A DNA stretch of 64,000 nt from Candidatus Rokuibacteriota bacterium (GCA_003220225.1 QHRU01000044.1:12553-76552), one strand, 5' to 3'. Positions 8,600 through 17,510 are shown, counted from the stretch's first letter. A program made the numbers and translations. Notes: generated from the letters alone by a model not told the origin.

Positions 8600-9786
8600 G
8601 CGATCACTCCCTCGCGGCGGAGCGCCTCGAGTCGCTCGCCCGGATATTTGAGCAGCGTCGTCAGCACCTCGTCGGTGTGCTGGCCGAGTCGCGGCGGCGG
8701 CGCCGGCGTGAAGCGCATCGCGCCGTCCACCTTGATCGGCGTGCCGAGCGTCGGCAGCCGGCCGTGCCGCGGATGCTCGAGGTCCACCACCATCTGACGG
8801 TGGCGCACCTGCGGATCGCTCAGCACGCGGTCGACCGTCTGGATCGGCGTCGCCGGCACGCCCTCGGCGTGCAGCCGCTCGAGCCACTCGGCCGTCGTCC
8901 GCCTGACGAAGGCGCGCTCGACCAGCGCCATCAGCGCCGCGCGGTTCGCGACGCGGTCGGCGTTGGCGGCGAAGCGCGGATCCGCCGTCCACTCGGGATG
9001 CGCGGCGGCCTGGCAGAACGCCGGCCAGAACCGCTCGAAGACGGCGACGATCAGGTGGCCGTCGCGCGTGGCGAGCGTGCCGTACGGCACGACCGACGCG
9101 TGGGCGGCGCCCATCGGCCGCGGCACGACGCCGTCGGTCCAGAAATACTGCGCGAGGTACGAGAGCAGCGAGACCTGGCAGTCCAGCAGTGAGAGGTCGA
9201 GGTGCGCGCCCTGCCCCGTCCGCGCGCGCCGCAGCAGCGCGCCGGCGACCGCGAAGGCGCCGAACATGCCGCCCGAGAGATCGCCCATCGGCAGGCCCAT
9301 GCGCACCGGGTGGCCGCCGGCCTCCCCGGTGATCGACATCGCGCCGCCCATCGCCTGCAGCGCGAGGTCGAACGCGGGCCAGTCGCGGTACGGCCCCTCC
9401 TGCCCGTACGCGGAGAGCGAGCACATCACGAGCGCCGGATTCACCGGCGAGAGCGTGGCGTAGCCGAGACCCAGGCGCTCCATCACGCCCGGCCGGAAGT
9501 TCTCCCAGACGACATCGGCCTGCGCGACGAGATCCAGGAACACGTCGCGCCCCGCGGGCTTCGCCAGGTCGAGCACGAGCGACTTCTTGTTGCGATTGAT
9601 CGCGAGGAAGTACGCACTCTCGCCGTCGGGCAGGAATGGCGGCCCCATCGCGCGCATCGGGTCGCCGCCGTCGGGCGCCTCGATCTTGAGGACCTCGGCG
9701 CCCATGTCGGCGAGCAGCATCGAGCCGTACGGCCCCGCGAGCATCCGCGAGAGGTCGAGCACGCGCACGCCCTCGAAGAGCCTCAC
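8596..9786 (-). CDS. CaiB/BaiF family (class III) CoA-transferase
   Basis: A 396-residue cytosolic CoA-transferase of the CaiB-BaiF-Frc family, normal length. The N-terminal ARVLDLSRMLAGPYGSMLLADMGAEVLKIE-type region (with GVRVLDLSRMLAGPYG at 7-22) binds the CoA nucleotide. The catalytic aspartate that forms the acyl-anhydride in formyl-CoA transferase corresponds to Asp169 in MGDLSGG. Probably activates an organic acid of the pathway using another acyl-CoA, avoiding ATP use. ATG overlaps the stop of the molybdenum hydroxylase gene (ATGA). Confidence 0.92.
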   Translation of the reverse strand: MRLFEGVRVLDLSRMLAGPYGSMLLADMGAEVLKIEAPDGGDPMRAMGPPFLPDGESAYFLAINRNKKSLVLDLAKPAGRDVFLDLVAQADVVWENFRPGVMERLGLGYATLSPVNPALVMCSLSAYGQEGPYRDWPAFDLALQAMGGAMSITGEAGGHPVRMGLPMGDLSGGMFGAFAVAGALLRRARTGQGAHLDLSLLDCQVSLLSYLAQYFWTDGVVPRPMGAAHASVVPYGTLATRDGHLIVAVFERFWPAFCQAAAHPEWTADPRFAANADRVANRAALMALVERAFVRRTTAEWLERLHAEGVPATPIQTVDRVLSDPQVRHRQMVVDLEHPRHGRLPTLGTPIKVDGAMRFTPAPPPRLGQHTDEVLTTLLKYPGERLEALRREGVIA

Positions 9787-12050
9787 CGGCGGGCGGCCTC
9801 CAGTGCGGCGCGCACCCGCGCCGGCGTGATCGGCAGCTCGGTGAAACGGACGCCGACGGCGTCGTGCACGGCGTTGGCGACGGCGGCGGAGACCGGGATC
9901 ACGCCGGACTCACCGAGGCCCTTGGCGCCGAACGGGCCCTCGGCCTCGTGCGACTCGATGAGCCGCACCACCAGCTCGGGCATGTCCTCGGCCCTCAAGA
10001 TCGCGTAGTCCATGAACGACGCGGTGAGCACCTGCCCGTTCTCGACGACGAGCCGCTCGGCCAGCGCGTAGCCGAGGCCCATGTGGATCCCGCCGTGGAT
10101 CTGCCCCTCGGCGGCCAGGGGGTTCAGCGCGCGGCCGACGTCGTGGGCCGAGACGACGCGGCGCACGCGGATCGCGCCCGTGGCCTCCTCGACGTCGAGC
10201 ACGACGGCCTGGGCGGCGAAGCCGTACGTTGCCGAGACGTTGCCGCGCAGGTCCTTGTCGAGCATGGTCGTCGGCGGATCGTAGAAGGCCTCGGCCACGA
10301 GCGTGCGGCCGCCGGGCGCGTAGTGGCCGGCCCGCGCCACGCGCTCGTAGGGCAGCCGCCGCTGCGGCTCCGCCGCGACGAAGATCGCGCCGTCGTTCAT
10401 GGCGAGGCGCTCCGCGGGCTCCTCGAGCTGCTCGGCGGCCATGGCCAGCAGATCGCCGCGCAGCTTCTCGGCGGCCATCCGCGCCGCGTTGCCGGCGATG
10501 AACGTCGTGCGGCTGGCGTGCGCGCCGACGTCCCAGGGCTTCACCGCCGTGTCGGAGTTCACGACCTCCACGCGCTCCAGCGGCACGCCGAGCGTCTCCG
10601 CGACGATCATCGCCAGCACCGTCTCGCTGCCCTGGCCGATCTCGGTGGCGCCGGTGATCAGCGCGACCTTGCCGAAGTCGTCCATTTTCACGATGGCGCC
10701 GCAGCCGTCCGAGCGATAGATCCGCGCGCCGCCGGCCACGTGGAACATGCCGGCGTAGCCGACGCCACGGCGCCAGCCCGCCTCGGGCGGCGGCGCCGGC
10801 CGGTCGACGGCGTCCGCGACGGCCTCGAGACATTCGCGCATGGCGCACGAGGTGACGACGAAGCCCTGCGGATTGACGTCGCCGGACTTCGTCGTATTGC
10901 GCCGGCGGATCTCGAGGCGGTCGAGACCGAGGCGGTCGGCCAGCTCGTCCATCTGGGACTCGACGGCGAACGTCGATTCGAGGTTGCCGTAGCCGCGCAT
11001 CGAGCCGGAGTAGGGATTGTTCGTGTAGGCGATCGTGGTGTCGAAGCGGACGTTGGGCACGCGGTAGAGCCCCGCCACCGTCGCGAGCATCACGTACGGC
11101 GTCGTCGAGCCCCACGACACGTACGCGCCGTTGTCGACGGTCACGTGCGCCTCGCGCGCGAGCAGGCGGCCGGAGACGTCGGCGGCCGTGCGCAGCCGGA
11201 TCTCGCACGGCTCGCGCGTGGGGCTGGCGACGAATTCCTCGAGACGCTCGAACTCCACTTTGACGGGGCGGCCCACGCGGCGCGCGAGCAGCGCCGCGAT
11301 CACGTCGATCGGGTAGAGGTCGAGGCCGCGCCCGAAGTTGCCACCCACGGGCGGCTGAATCACGCGCACGCGGTCGCCGCTGATGCCGAGCGCCCGCGCC
11401 AGCTCACGCTGGTAGAGGAAGGGCACCTGGGTGGTGGACCACATGGTGAGACCGCCCTGCGCGTCCCACTCCGCCACGGCGACCATGGTCTCGAGACAGC
11501 ACGTGGTGACGAAGTGCAGACGATAGACGCCCTCCACCACCGCCGCCGCCTCGGCGAACGCGCGGTCGACGTCGCCGTGGCTGAACTGGTAGCGCAGGTC
11601 CGTGAGGTTGTCCGGACGCTCGTCGTGCACGCGCGGCGCGTCCGGCCGCACCGCCGCCTGGGGAGCGAACACCGCGGGCAGCTCGTCGTAGTCCACGTCG
11701 ATGAGGGCGACCGCCTCCTCCGCGATGGCGGCGGTCTCGGCGGCGACGGCGGCGACCTCGTCGCGGACGCAGCGCACCTTGCCAGCCTTGAGCGCGGTCT
11801 GGTCCCGGGCGAAGCCGAAGGGCTCCTGCTCGACGTCGGCCGCGGTCAGCACCGCGAGCACGCCGGGCAGGGCGGCCGCGCGCCGCGTGTCGATGCGCAC
11901 GAGGCGCGCGTGCGGGTGGCGCGCGCGCAAGATCTTGCCGTGGGCGAGGCGCGGCAGGACGAGGTCGTGCAGGTAGCGCGTGCGTCCCGTCACCTTCTCG
12001 GCGCCGTCTTTCTTCGGCGTCGGCTTGCCGACGACGGACAGCTCGGTCAC
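9783..12050 (-). CDS. Xanthine dehydrogenase-family molybdopterin-binding (large) subunit, copy 1
   Basis: A 755-residue molybdenum hydroxylase large subunit. It has the N-terminal a/b hammerhead domain (KVTGRTRYLHDLVLPRLAHG), the molybdopterin domains with PPVGGNFGRGLDLYPI, the SGSMRGYGNLES loop, GATEIGQGSETVLAM, and the C-terminal GAKGLGESGVIP containing the glutamate that acts as base. The active-site loop lacks the Cys of aerobic CO dehydrogenase (AYRCSFR), so CO oxidation is unlikely; hydroxylation of an aromatic heterocycle, purine or aryl-CoA is more plausible. No FAD or 2Fe-2S subunit gene is adjacent, which is unusual because these enzymes are normally heterotrimers. Overlaps both neighbours by 4 bp. 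Confidence 0.9.
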   Translation of the reverse strand: MTELSVVGKPTPKKDGAEKVTGRTRYLHDLVLPRLAHGKILRARHPHARLVRIDTRRAAALPGVLAVLTAADVEQEPFGFARDQTALKAGKVRCVRDEVAAVAAETAAIAEEAVALIDVDYDELPAVFAPQAAVRPDAPRVHDERPDNLTDLRYQFSHGDVDRAFAEAAAVVEGVYRLHFVTTCCLETMVAVAEWDAQGGLTMWSTTQVPFLYQRELARALGISGDRVRVIQPPVGGNFGRGLDLYPIDVIAALLARRVGRPVKVEFERLEEFVASPTREPCEIRLRTAADVSGRLLAREAHVTVDNGAYVSWGSTTPYVMLATVAGLYRVPNVRFDTTIAYTNNPYSGSMRGYGNLESTFAVESQMDELADRLGLDRLEIRRRNTTKSGDVNPQGFVVTSCAMRECLEAVADAVDRPAPPPEAGWRRGVGYAGMFHVAGGARIYRSDGCGAIVKMDDFGKVALITGATEIGQGSETVLAMIVAETLGVPLERVEVVNSDTAVKPWDVGAHASRTTFIAGNAARMAAEKLRGDLLAMAAEQLEEPAERLAMNDGAIFVAAEPQRRLPYERVARAGHYAPGGRTLVAEAFYDPPTTMLDKDLRGNVSATYGFAAQAVVLDVEEATGAIRVRRVVSAHDVGRALNPLAAEGQIHGGIHMGLGYALAERLVVENGQVLTASFMDYAILRAEDMPELVVRLIESHEAEGPFGAKGLGESGVIPVSAAVANAVHDAVGVRFTELPITPARVRAALEAARR

Positions 12051-12739
12051 GCCAGCGAGCCCACCCGCAGACGCTCGTGGAGCATGGCGATGATCTCGTC
12101 GACCGCGGCGTTCGCGTAGAGCCGGAAGAACGGCGTCTGCTGGAACGCGAAGAAGTCGGTCAGGCCGCGCTTGGCCGTATCCTCCTTCGCCTCACCGGGC
12201 TTGGGCGAGCGGATGGCGGCCACCACGCGGTCCTTGCGATAGATCTGCGGGAACTCCATGTACGTGTAAAGGTGCTCCAAACTCTTCGTGTAGAACGCCG
12301 CGATGGGAATCGACTGGAACGTCTGGCCGTCGCGCTTGCGGACGAACGGTGCCATCACGTCGGCGTTGGGCGACTCCTTCGGATCCGGCGCCGGCAGCGA
12401 GCTGATCTTGTGGCCGTCGCGCGGGAAGATTCGCATCTCGAGTCCGCCGACCTGCGCGAGCCGCGCCAGGACCGGCACGTCGCGGCGGCAATCCGACGAC
12501 CATTCCTCGGAGATTACCAGCATCTTCGCGGGGCCGTTCGGCTGCGAGACGATCCATTGCCAGGCCTCGCGCTGGGCGTCGGAGAGCTGCGCCGACTCGA
12601 AGGCCTTGCGGAGGAACTCGCCGTAGTCCCGCCGCGGCATGCCGAACGAGCCCTCGCGCTTGAGGTTGTCGGGCGTGCCCACGAACTTCACGTACTCGTC
12701 GAACGTCATCCCCTGCGCGAAACGCTCCTTGCTCACCAT
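12047..12739 (-). CDS. Thioredoxin-fold family protein with a single cysteine at the active-site position
   Basis: 230 residues, no signal peptide. The middle part (KMLVISEEWSSDCRRDVP followed by VLARLAQVGGLEMRIFPRDG) matches a thioredoxin-fold strand-loop-helix, but the usual CXXC is replaced by a loop with one cysteine (SSDCRRD). The C-terminal half holds the expected strand (SIPIAAFYTKSLEHLYTYMEFP) and helix. ATG 12737-12739 overlaps the end of the mutase gene by 7 bp (ATGGTGA). Sandwiched between a B12-dependent mutase and a molybdenum hydroxylase in one transcript. It may be a redox or assembly partner, but no function is established. Confidence 0.7.
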   Translation of the reverse strand: MVSKERFAQGMTFDEYVKFVGTPDNLKREGSFGMPRRDYGEFLRKAFESAQLSDAQREAWQWIVSQPNGPAKMLVISEEWSSDCRRDVPVLARLAQVGGLEMRIFPRDGHKISSLPAPDPKESPNADVMAPFVRKRDGQTFQSIPIAAFYTKSLEHLYTYMEFPQIYRKDRVVAAIRSPKPGEAKEDTAKRGLTDFFAFQQTPFFRLYANAAVDEIIAMLHERLRVGSLA

Positions 12740-14328
12740 TGGACAGGCTCCTTGTGCTCGCCGAAGACGTCTTTCATCGCTCGGTTGACCTCGCCCAGCG
12801 TCGCGTACGCCTTCACCGCCTCCACGATGGCCTCCATGAGGTTCGCGGGGCCGCGCGCCTCGTCGGACAGGCGCCTCAGCGCCGCGCGCGCGGCGCGGTC
12901 GTCGCGCTCGCGGCGCACGCGCGCCAGCTTCGTCACCTGCGTCTGCGCGACGGTCGGATCGAAGGCGTACAGCTCGACCTCGGGATCGGCCTCGGCCGCG
13001 CCCTCGGCCACGTGGCAGTTGACGCCGACCTTGGGCACCTCGCCGGAGGCCAGCCCCTGCTCGAACCGGTAGGCCTGCCGCGCCACCTCGGCCTGCAGGG
13101 CGCCCGACTTGATGGCGTCCACGATGCCGCCCATGCGGTCCACCGCCGCCAGCTCCTCGAGAATCTTCGCCTCCATCTCGTTGGTCAGGGCCTCCACGAA
13201 GTACGAGCCCGCGAGCGGATCGACCGTGTCGGCCGCGCCCGCTTCCTCCGCGCAGATCTGCATCGTGCGCAGCGCGATGAGCTGCGCCTTGGCCGACGGG
13301 ATCGTGTACGCCTCGTCGTAGGTCGGCAGCGCCATCGTCTGCGCGCCGGAGAGCGCGGCCGCCAGCGCGATGTAGGCGCCGCGCACGATGTTGTTCTCGG
13401 GCTCCTGCACGACGAACGCCGACCCCCCGCCGCCGATGAGCGTGCGGAACATCCACGACTTCGGATTCTTCGCGCCGAAGCGCTCGCGCAGCATGCGCGC
13501 GTAGAGCCGCCGTCCCGCCCGGAACTTCGCAACCTCCTCGAAGATCTTGCCCCACGCCGTGAAGTTGAAGGAGATCCGCGGCGCGAACTCGTCCACGTCC
13601 ATGCCGCGCCGGAGCATCATCTCCACGTAGGCGGCGGCGATGGCGAGGCCGTACGCCATCTCCTGCGCCGTCGTGCAGCCCGCCTCGCGGATGTGGTAGC
13701 CGCAGACCGACACGGGATTGGAGCGCGGATAGTGGCGTGCCGAGTACTCGATGAGGTCGCCGACGAGGCGCAGCGAAGGCTCCACGGGATAGACCCAGGT
13801 CCCGCGCGCGACGAACTCCTTCAGGATGTCGTTCTGCGGCGTGGTCACCACGCGCTCGCGCGCGGCGCCCTGCTTGTCGGCGACGGCGAAGTACATGGCG
13901 GTGATCGGCGCCGCCATGCCGTTGATCGTCAGCGAGACGCTGACGCGGTCGAGTGGGATGCCGGCGAACGCCTCCTCCATGTCGGCCAGCGTGTCGATGG
14001 CCATGCCCACGCGCCCCACCTCGCCGTCGGCGCGTTGGTCATCGGAGTCGAGGCCGAGCTGCGTCGGTAAATCGAAGGCCACGTTCAGTGCATCCTGTCC
14101 ATGAGCCATCAGGTGTTTGAATCGCGCATTCGTCTCGTGCGGCGTGCCGAAGCCGATGTACTGGCGCATCGTCCACAGCCGCTCGCGGTACATGTGCTTG
14201 TGGATCCCGCGCGTGAACGGGTACTCACCCGGCCGGCCGACGTCGCGGTCGACGTCGCGCCCGGCCAGATCCTCCGGACCGTAGACGGGCTTGACCGGAA
14301 TGCCCGCGTGGAGTCTCACGTCCTTCAT
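12733..14328 (-). CDS. B12-dependent acyl-CoA mutase, large (catalytic) subunit, methylmalonyl-CoA mutase family
   Basis: 531 residues, the separate catalytic subunit of a split coenzyme-B12 mutase; the B12-binding subunit is encoded at 15191-15571. Typical features are RQYIGFGTPHETN, FDLPTQLGLDSD, VSLTINGMAAPITAMY, TPQNDILKEF, the CGYHIREAGC segment with the conserved histidine, and AQTMALPTYDEAYTIPS-type text near residue 350. The tyrosine of RQY corresponds to the methylmalonyl-CoA mutase substrate tyrosine, but the following Ala is Ile and the loop reads GFGT, as in isobutyryl- or ethylmalonyl-type mutases, so the substrate is uncertain. ATG overlaps the alpha/beta hydrolase stop. Confidence 0.9.
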   Translation of the reverse strand: MKDVRLHAGIPVKPVYGPEDLAGRDVDRDVGRPGEYPFTRGIHKHMYRERLWTMRQYIGFGTPHETNARFKHLMAHGQDALNVAFDLPTQLGLDSDDQRADGEVGRVGMAIDTLADMEEAFAGIPLDRVSVSLTINGMAAPITAMYFAVADKQGAARERVVTTPQNDILKEFVARGTWVYPVEPSLRLVGDLIEYSARHYPRSNPVSVCGYHIREAGCTTAQEMAYGLAIAAAYVEMMLRRGMDVDEFAPRISFNFTAWGKIFEEVAKFRAGRRLYARMLRERFGAKNPKSWMFRTLIGGGGSAFVVQEPENNIVRGAYIALAAALSGAQTMALPTYDEAYTIPSAKAQLIALRTMQICAEEAGAADTVDPLAGSYFVEALTNEMEAKILEELAAVDRMGGIVDAIKSGALQAEVARQAYRFEQGLASGEVPKVGVNCHVAEGAAEADPEVELYAFDPTVAQTQVTKLARVRRERDDRAARAALRRLSDEARGPANLMEAIVEAVKAYATLGEVNRAMKDVFGEHKEPVQW

Positions 14329-15194
14329 GGTGTCCTCCCTGCGCCCAGGAACCGGGCGACGACGGGCGCGACCTCGGCTCCGCGCGTCTCCTGCGGCGCG
14401 TGGCCGGCGTCGGGCAATTCCATCACCTCGGCGCGATAGAAGAGCGAGCGCCAGCGCGGCAGGAACTTCGCGAAGACCGGGTCCTTGGCCCCCCACACGA
14501 GCAGCGCCGGGATGCGCGCGAGCCGCTCGCGTCGCGCCCACAGCGCCTCGTACCACGCGCTCGAGCCGAGCAGCGAGCGCATGTAGATCCACGTCGCGTG
14601 GCGCGCCGCGGAATCGGCGAGCGGCGCCGCGTACTGGCGGTGCACCGCGCGCGTGTAGCGCGCGTCGCGCACGGCGTGACGCCACACCACGTTCACCGAG
14701 AAGCCGAAGCGCTCGTAGAGCGCGCGGCCGAGGCGTCCCGAGAAGAGCCGATCGACGCGCCGATACTGGCGGTCGCCCGCGAGCGACCACATCCACGTGT
14801 TGAAGAGGACGAGCCGCCGGATGGCGTCGGGCCGCTCGATCGCGAGCGACAGGCCGATGGGACCGCCGAAGTCGTGGACGACGAGTGTCCAGTCCTTGAG
14901 CCGCAGCGCGTCGACGAATGCCGCGAGCCGTCGCGCCTGGTCTTCGGGGCGGTAGGCATCGCCGGGCGGCTTGTCCGACAGGCCGAAGCCCGGCAGGTCC
15001 AGGGCGACGCAGCGATGATGGTCGCGCAGACCGGCGATGAGATGGCGCCAGAGGAACGACCACGTCGGGGTGCCGTGGACCATCAGCACCGTCGGGCCCT
15101 GGCCCTCGTCGACGTAGTGCACGCGCGCGCCCTCGATCTCGACCCCGCGCGACTGGAACGGGTACGCGCGCGCGTCGAGCCAGCCGGGCGTCAC
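14325..15194 (-). CDS. Alpha/beta hydrolase, haloalkane-dehalogenase-like, lacking the halide-binding residues
   Basis: 289 residues. The nucleophile is an aspartate, Asp108 in [11 protein letters not shown], as in haloalkane dehalogenases, fluoroacetate dehalogenases and epoxide hydrolases. The oxyanion loop [12 protein letters not shown] is at 40-51 and the C-terminal catalytic histidine is in [17 protein letters not shown] probably supplies the acid. The two halide-stabilising residues of LinB-type dehalogenases (Asn after HG, Trp after the nucleophile) are Thr and Phe here, so ordinary dehalogenation is doubtful. The gene sits between the two mutase subunit genes with ATGA overlaps on both sides, which suggests it acts on the mutase substrate or product, for example as an epoxide or ester hydrolase. 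Confidence 0.82.
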   Translation of the reverse strand: MTPGWLDARAYPFQSRGVEIEGARVHYVDEGQGPTVLMVHGTPTWSFLWRHLIAGLRDHHRCVALDLPGFGLSDKPPGDAYRPEDQARRLAAFVDALRLKDWTLVVHDFGGPIGLSLAIERPDAIRRLVLFNTWMWSLAGDRQYRRVDRLFSGRLGRALYERFGFSVNVVWRHAVRDARYTRAVHRQYAAPLADSAARHATWIYMRSLLGSSAWYEALWARRERLARIPALLVWGAKDPVFAKFLPRWRSLFYRAEVMELPDAGHAPQETRGAEVAPVVARFLGAGRTP

Positions 15195-15571
15195 GCGAGG
15201 TCTCCCTGGAAGGCCTTCACGATCTCGGGCAGCGGTGTTCCCATGGGGAACACGCGGCTCACGCCGAGCGCGCGGAGCGCCTCGACGTCGCGCGGCGGGA
15301 CGATCCCGCCCACGACGACGCGCACGTCGGCGGCGCCCTGGGCGCGCAGGCCCTCCAGCACGCGCCGGGCGAGCGGCACATGCGCGCCGGAAAGAATCGA
15401 CAGCCCGACCACGTCCACGTCCTCCTGCACCGCCTCGGCGACGATCTCCTCGGGCGTGCGCTTGAGCCCGGTGTAGACGACCTCGAGGCCCGCGTCGCGC
15501 AGCGCCTGGACCACGACCTTGGCGCCGCGGTCGTGGCCGTCGAGGCCGGGCTTGGCGATGAGGACTTTCAT
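15191..15571 (-). CDS. Cobalamin-binding small subunit of the acyl-CoA mutase
   Basis: A 126-residue B12-binding domain: [15 protein letters not shown] carries the DxHxxG motif whose histidine is the lower cobalt ligand, followed by SxL in GLSILSGAH and VVGGIVPP (GG motif). It matches the C-terminal domain of methylmalonyl-CoA mutase encoded as a separate subunit. The ATG 15569-15571 overlaps the upstream OB-fold gene; the 3' end overlaps the hydrolase gene that separates it from the large subunit. Order in the mRNA is small subunit, hydrolase, large subunit. Confidence 0.93.
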   Translation of the reverse strand: MKVLIAKPGLDGHDRGAKVVVQALRDAGLEVVYTGLKRTPEEIVAEAVQEDVDVVGLSILSGAHVPLARRVLEGLRAQGAADVRVVVGGIVPPRDVEALRALGVSRVFPMGTPLPEIVKAFQGDLA

Positions 15572-15996
15572 GCCGGGGTGAACGCGGTCAGCCAGCGCGG
15601 CTGCCCTTTCGGATCGTCGCTCACGCGCACGGGAGCGAGCCGCACGCGCTGGCCGACCTGAACCGTCGCGGGATCGGCGCCCGTCACCAGCGCGAACACG
15701 CGGTGGCCGTCCACCTTCACGATGGCAAAGACGCGCGGGCCGTCGAAGCCGGCCGGCAGCCCCGTGTCCTGCACGGTGAAGGCGTGGATGGTGCCCTCGC
15801 GCGCCAGGTCCACCCACGAGAACGTGTCCGACGCGCACTCGCCGCAGAAGCCGCGCGGCGGCCACGCCGTAGCGCCGCAGGCGCCGCAGCGCGTGGTCAC
15901 CAGCCGGCCTTCGCCGAGCCGCGTGTAGAACTCGTGCAGCTTGGTATGGTCCGCGCTCTCGAGCGGGAACGGGTCGGTGGCGCGGAAGTACGTCAC
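15568..15996 (-). CDS. Zn-ribbon/OB-fold acyl-CoA-binding protein (DUF35 family)
   Basis: 142 residues. The rubredoxin-like zinc ribbon is visible as CGACG and CGEC (residues about 37-56: [21 protein letters not shown]), followed by the OB-fold ([14 protein letters not shown] and later [11 protein letters not shown]). Such proteins are obligate partners of SCP2-type thiolases or of hydratases, as ChsH2 and Ltp partner proteins show in steroid degradation. The thiolase at 17511-18680 in the same operon is the likely partner. GTG start overlaps the upstream stop (GTGA). Confidence 0.88.
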   Translation of the reverse strand: MTYFRATDPFPLESADHTKLHEFYTRLGEGRLVTTRCGACGATAWPPRGFCGECASDTFSWVDLAREGTIHAFTVQDTGLPAGFDGPRVFAIVKVDGHRVFALVTGADPATVQVGQRVRLAPVRVSDDPKGQPRWLTAFTPA

Positions 15997-16379
15997 GCGA
16001 CGCTCCGCCGCGCGCGCGTGGCCCGTCCGAGCGCGCGGCCGGCTTCGAAGCACGCCAGCACCATGAGGGCATGCACCGCCGTCGCCAGCGCGTCCCACGG
16101 GTCGACCCCGTCGAAGGTTTTCGCGAACGCGGGCGTGCGGAGCGCCGACATCGCGAGCGAGAAGGCGTCGACGCTCAGGGCGATGCCGATGGCGTGCAAC
16201 GCGATGCGCCGATGGTCGAGCGAGCGCCCGGCCGCGAGCAGCACCACGACGTAGCCGCCGAGGATCGTCGCCACGACCACCGCCGGCACGTGATCCCACG
16301 CGGGCAGGCGCGGCACGATGAACGGCAGGTACACCGCGAGGTAGATCACCGGCCAGTACAGGTACGCGGCCACGATCAC
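15993..16379 (-). CDS. Small integral membrane protein of unknown function
   Basis: 128 residues with about four hydrophobic segments (residues 2-22, 33-52, 60-80 and 100-120) and a basic C-terminal tail rich in arginine, expected to face the cytoplasm. Starts at GTG overlapping the 3-hydroxyacyl-CoA dehydrogenase stop and ends overlapping the OB-fold gene, so it is embedded in the operon by GTGA junctions on both sides. I do not recognise a family. A role in moving a hydrophobic substrate is possible but unsupported. Confidence 0.65.
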   Translation of the reverse strand: MIVAAYLYWPVIYLAVYLPFIVPRLPAWDHVPAVVVATILGGYVVVLLAAGRSLDHRRIALHAIGIALSVDAFSLAMSALRTPAFAKTFDGVDPWDALATAVHALMVLACFEAGRALGRATRARRSVA

Positions 16380-17335
16380 GGCGGCGACTCCCGATCGCGC
16401 TTGAGCTGCCGGAGGAGCGCCCGGATCTTCGCCGTCTCGAACGTGTCACGCCGCTCGCCCGTGTAGTCGAAGAAGCCGCGTCCCGTCTTGGGGCCGAGCT
16501 CGTTGTACGCCATCTTCCGCTCGACCAGGCGCGCGGGCTTGAAGCGCTCGTCGCCGAGCGCCTCGCTCATGTAGCGGCTCGCGCGGTAGAGGATGTCCAC
16601 GCCGCCCCAGTCGATGAACTCGAAGATGCCGATCGACGCGTAGCGGAAGCCCATCCCGGCGCGGAACGCACGGTCGACGTCCTCGGGCGTGGCCACGCCT
16701 TCCTCGACCAGGCGCACGGCTTCGTTCATGAGCAACACCTGGATGCGGGGGCCGATGAACCCCGGCGAGTCGGCGCACCGCACCGGCGTCTTGCCGAGCC
16801 GCTCGAGCCACCGCAGCGTCCGCTCGACCGTCGCCGTCGTGGTGCGAGGCCCGGGCACCACTTCCACGAGCGGGATGATGTGCGCCGGGTTGAGCCAGTG
16901 CGCGACGAGGAAGCGCTCCGGCCGCGCCACGGCGTCGGCCAGATGCGACGGGGAGATCGTCGACGAGGCCGACGCCACGATGGCGTCGGCCGAGATCACC
17001 TCAGAGAGCCGCGTGAAGGTGGCGCGCTTGAGCTCCACCGACTCCGGCAGCGCCTCCTGCACGAACGCGCACGCGCCGAGATCGCCCAGCCCGATCCGCT
17101 CCTCGATCCGCTCGAGCCCCCGCGCCGCCTCGTCCTCGGGGACCACCTGCTCCTCGACCATCAGCGCGACGTCGCGCGCGATCTCGCGCCGCGCATCGGC
17201 CAGCGCCAGCTCGCTGTCCGCGACCGAGCGGTCCTTGAGATCCACCAGCACCACGTGGTGGCCGGCCAGCGCGAACGTGAGCGCGATCTGGCGTCCGATG
17301 CGGCCGGGCCCGAGGACGGCGACCGTCTCGCTCAT
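16376..17335 (-). CDS. 3-hydroxyacyl-CoA dehydrogenase family protein
   Basis: A 319-residue NAD-dependent dehydrogenase: Rossmann motif VLGPGRIGRQIAL at residues 6-18, catalytic His in FLVAHWLNPAHIIPLVEVVP (family HFFNP), and the C-terminal helical domain with DSPGFIGPRIQ and the GMGFRYASIGIFEFIDWGG segment. HWLNP together with the C-terminal domain places it nearer to the lambda-crystallin / L-carnitine or 3-hydroxybutyryl-CoA dehydrogenase branch than to FadB. Oxidises a 3-hydroxyacyl intermediate to the ketone cleaved by the thiolase. ATG 17333-17335 lies 2 bp after the stop of a thiolase-gene remnant. Confidence 0.9.
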   Translation of the reverse strand: MSETVAVLGPGRIGRQIALTFALAGHHVVLVDLKDRSVADSELALADARREIARDVALMVEEQVVPEDEAARGLERIEERIGLGDLGACAFVQEALPESVELKRATFTRLSEVISADAIVASASSTISPSHLADAVARPERFLVAHWLNPAHIIPLVEVVPGPRTTTATVERTLRWLERLGKTPVRCADSPGFIGPRIQVLLMNEAVRLVEEGVATPEDVDRAFRAGMGFRYASIGIFEFIDWGGVDILYRASRYMSEALGDERFKPARLVERKMAYNELGPKTGRGFFDYTGERRDTFETAKIRALLRQLKRDRESPP

Positions 17336-17337
17336 GC

Positions 17338-17388
17338 TCAGGCCGGATCCTTCCCGTAAATCATCACGATGTGCTCGCCCACGCCGCT
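17338..17388 (-). pseudogene. Remnant of the 3' end of a second thiolase gene
   Basis: The last 16 codons before the TGA at 17338 read SGVGEHIVMIYGKDPA, against SGMGEHIVMIYGREWA at the end of the intact thiolase 17511-18680. Upstream of the remnant the similarity stops at a composite palindromic repeat (17392-17459). The simplest reading is that a tandem thiolase gene existed here and was deleted down to its tail, or that a partial duplication of the thiolase end occurred when the repeat arrived. Not expected to give a functional product. Confidence 0.75.
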
Positions 17389-17391
17389 TCG

Positions 17392-17459
17392 TCGGAGGGG
17401 GCCCAGACGGCCCCCTCCGAAACCTCCCCCAACACGGCTGGCGCGGGCAAAGCCCGCGC
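17392..17459. repeat. Composite repeat with two perfect hairpins between the thiolase and its remnant
   Basis: The first hairpin is a 12-bp perfect inverted repeat, TCGGAGGGGGCC and GGCCCCCTCCGA with 5-base loop CAGAC (17392-17420). A 20-bp linker follows, then a second perfect hairpin GCGCGGGC-AAA-GCCCGCGC (17441-17459). The arrangement resembles REP/BIME-type intergenic units. It separates the stop of the intact thiolase from the remnant and would form strong RNA hairpins there. Confidence 0.7.
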
Positions 17460-17510
17460 TCGAAACCAGCGCGCACTCCAAGATCCTCGAGACGACGATT
17501 CGCTCCCCTG

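Noticed and set aside
9864-12119. Long plus-strand open frame opposite the molybdenum hydroxylase gene
   Set aside because: It mirrors the coding strand of a clear gene, is full of His/Arg/Gly runs and has no recognisable motif; such shadows are expected at this GC content.
12733-14328. 2-hydroxyisobutyryl-CoA mutase
   Set aside because: The tyrosine of RQY typical of methylmalonyl-type enzymes is kept, while hydroxyisobutyryl mutases replace it; the substrate stays open.
14325-15194. True haloalkane dehalogenase
   Set aside because: Nucleophile fits, but both halide-stabilising residues are replaced, so I call only the family.
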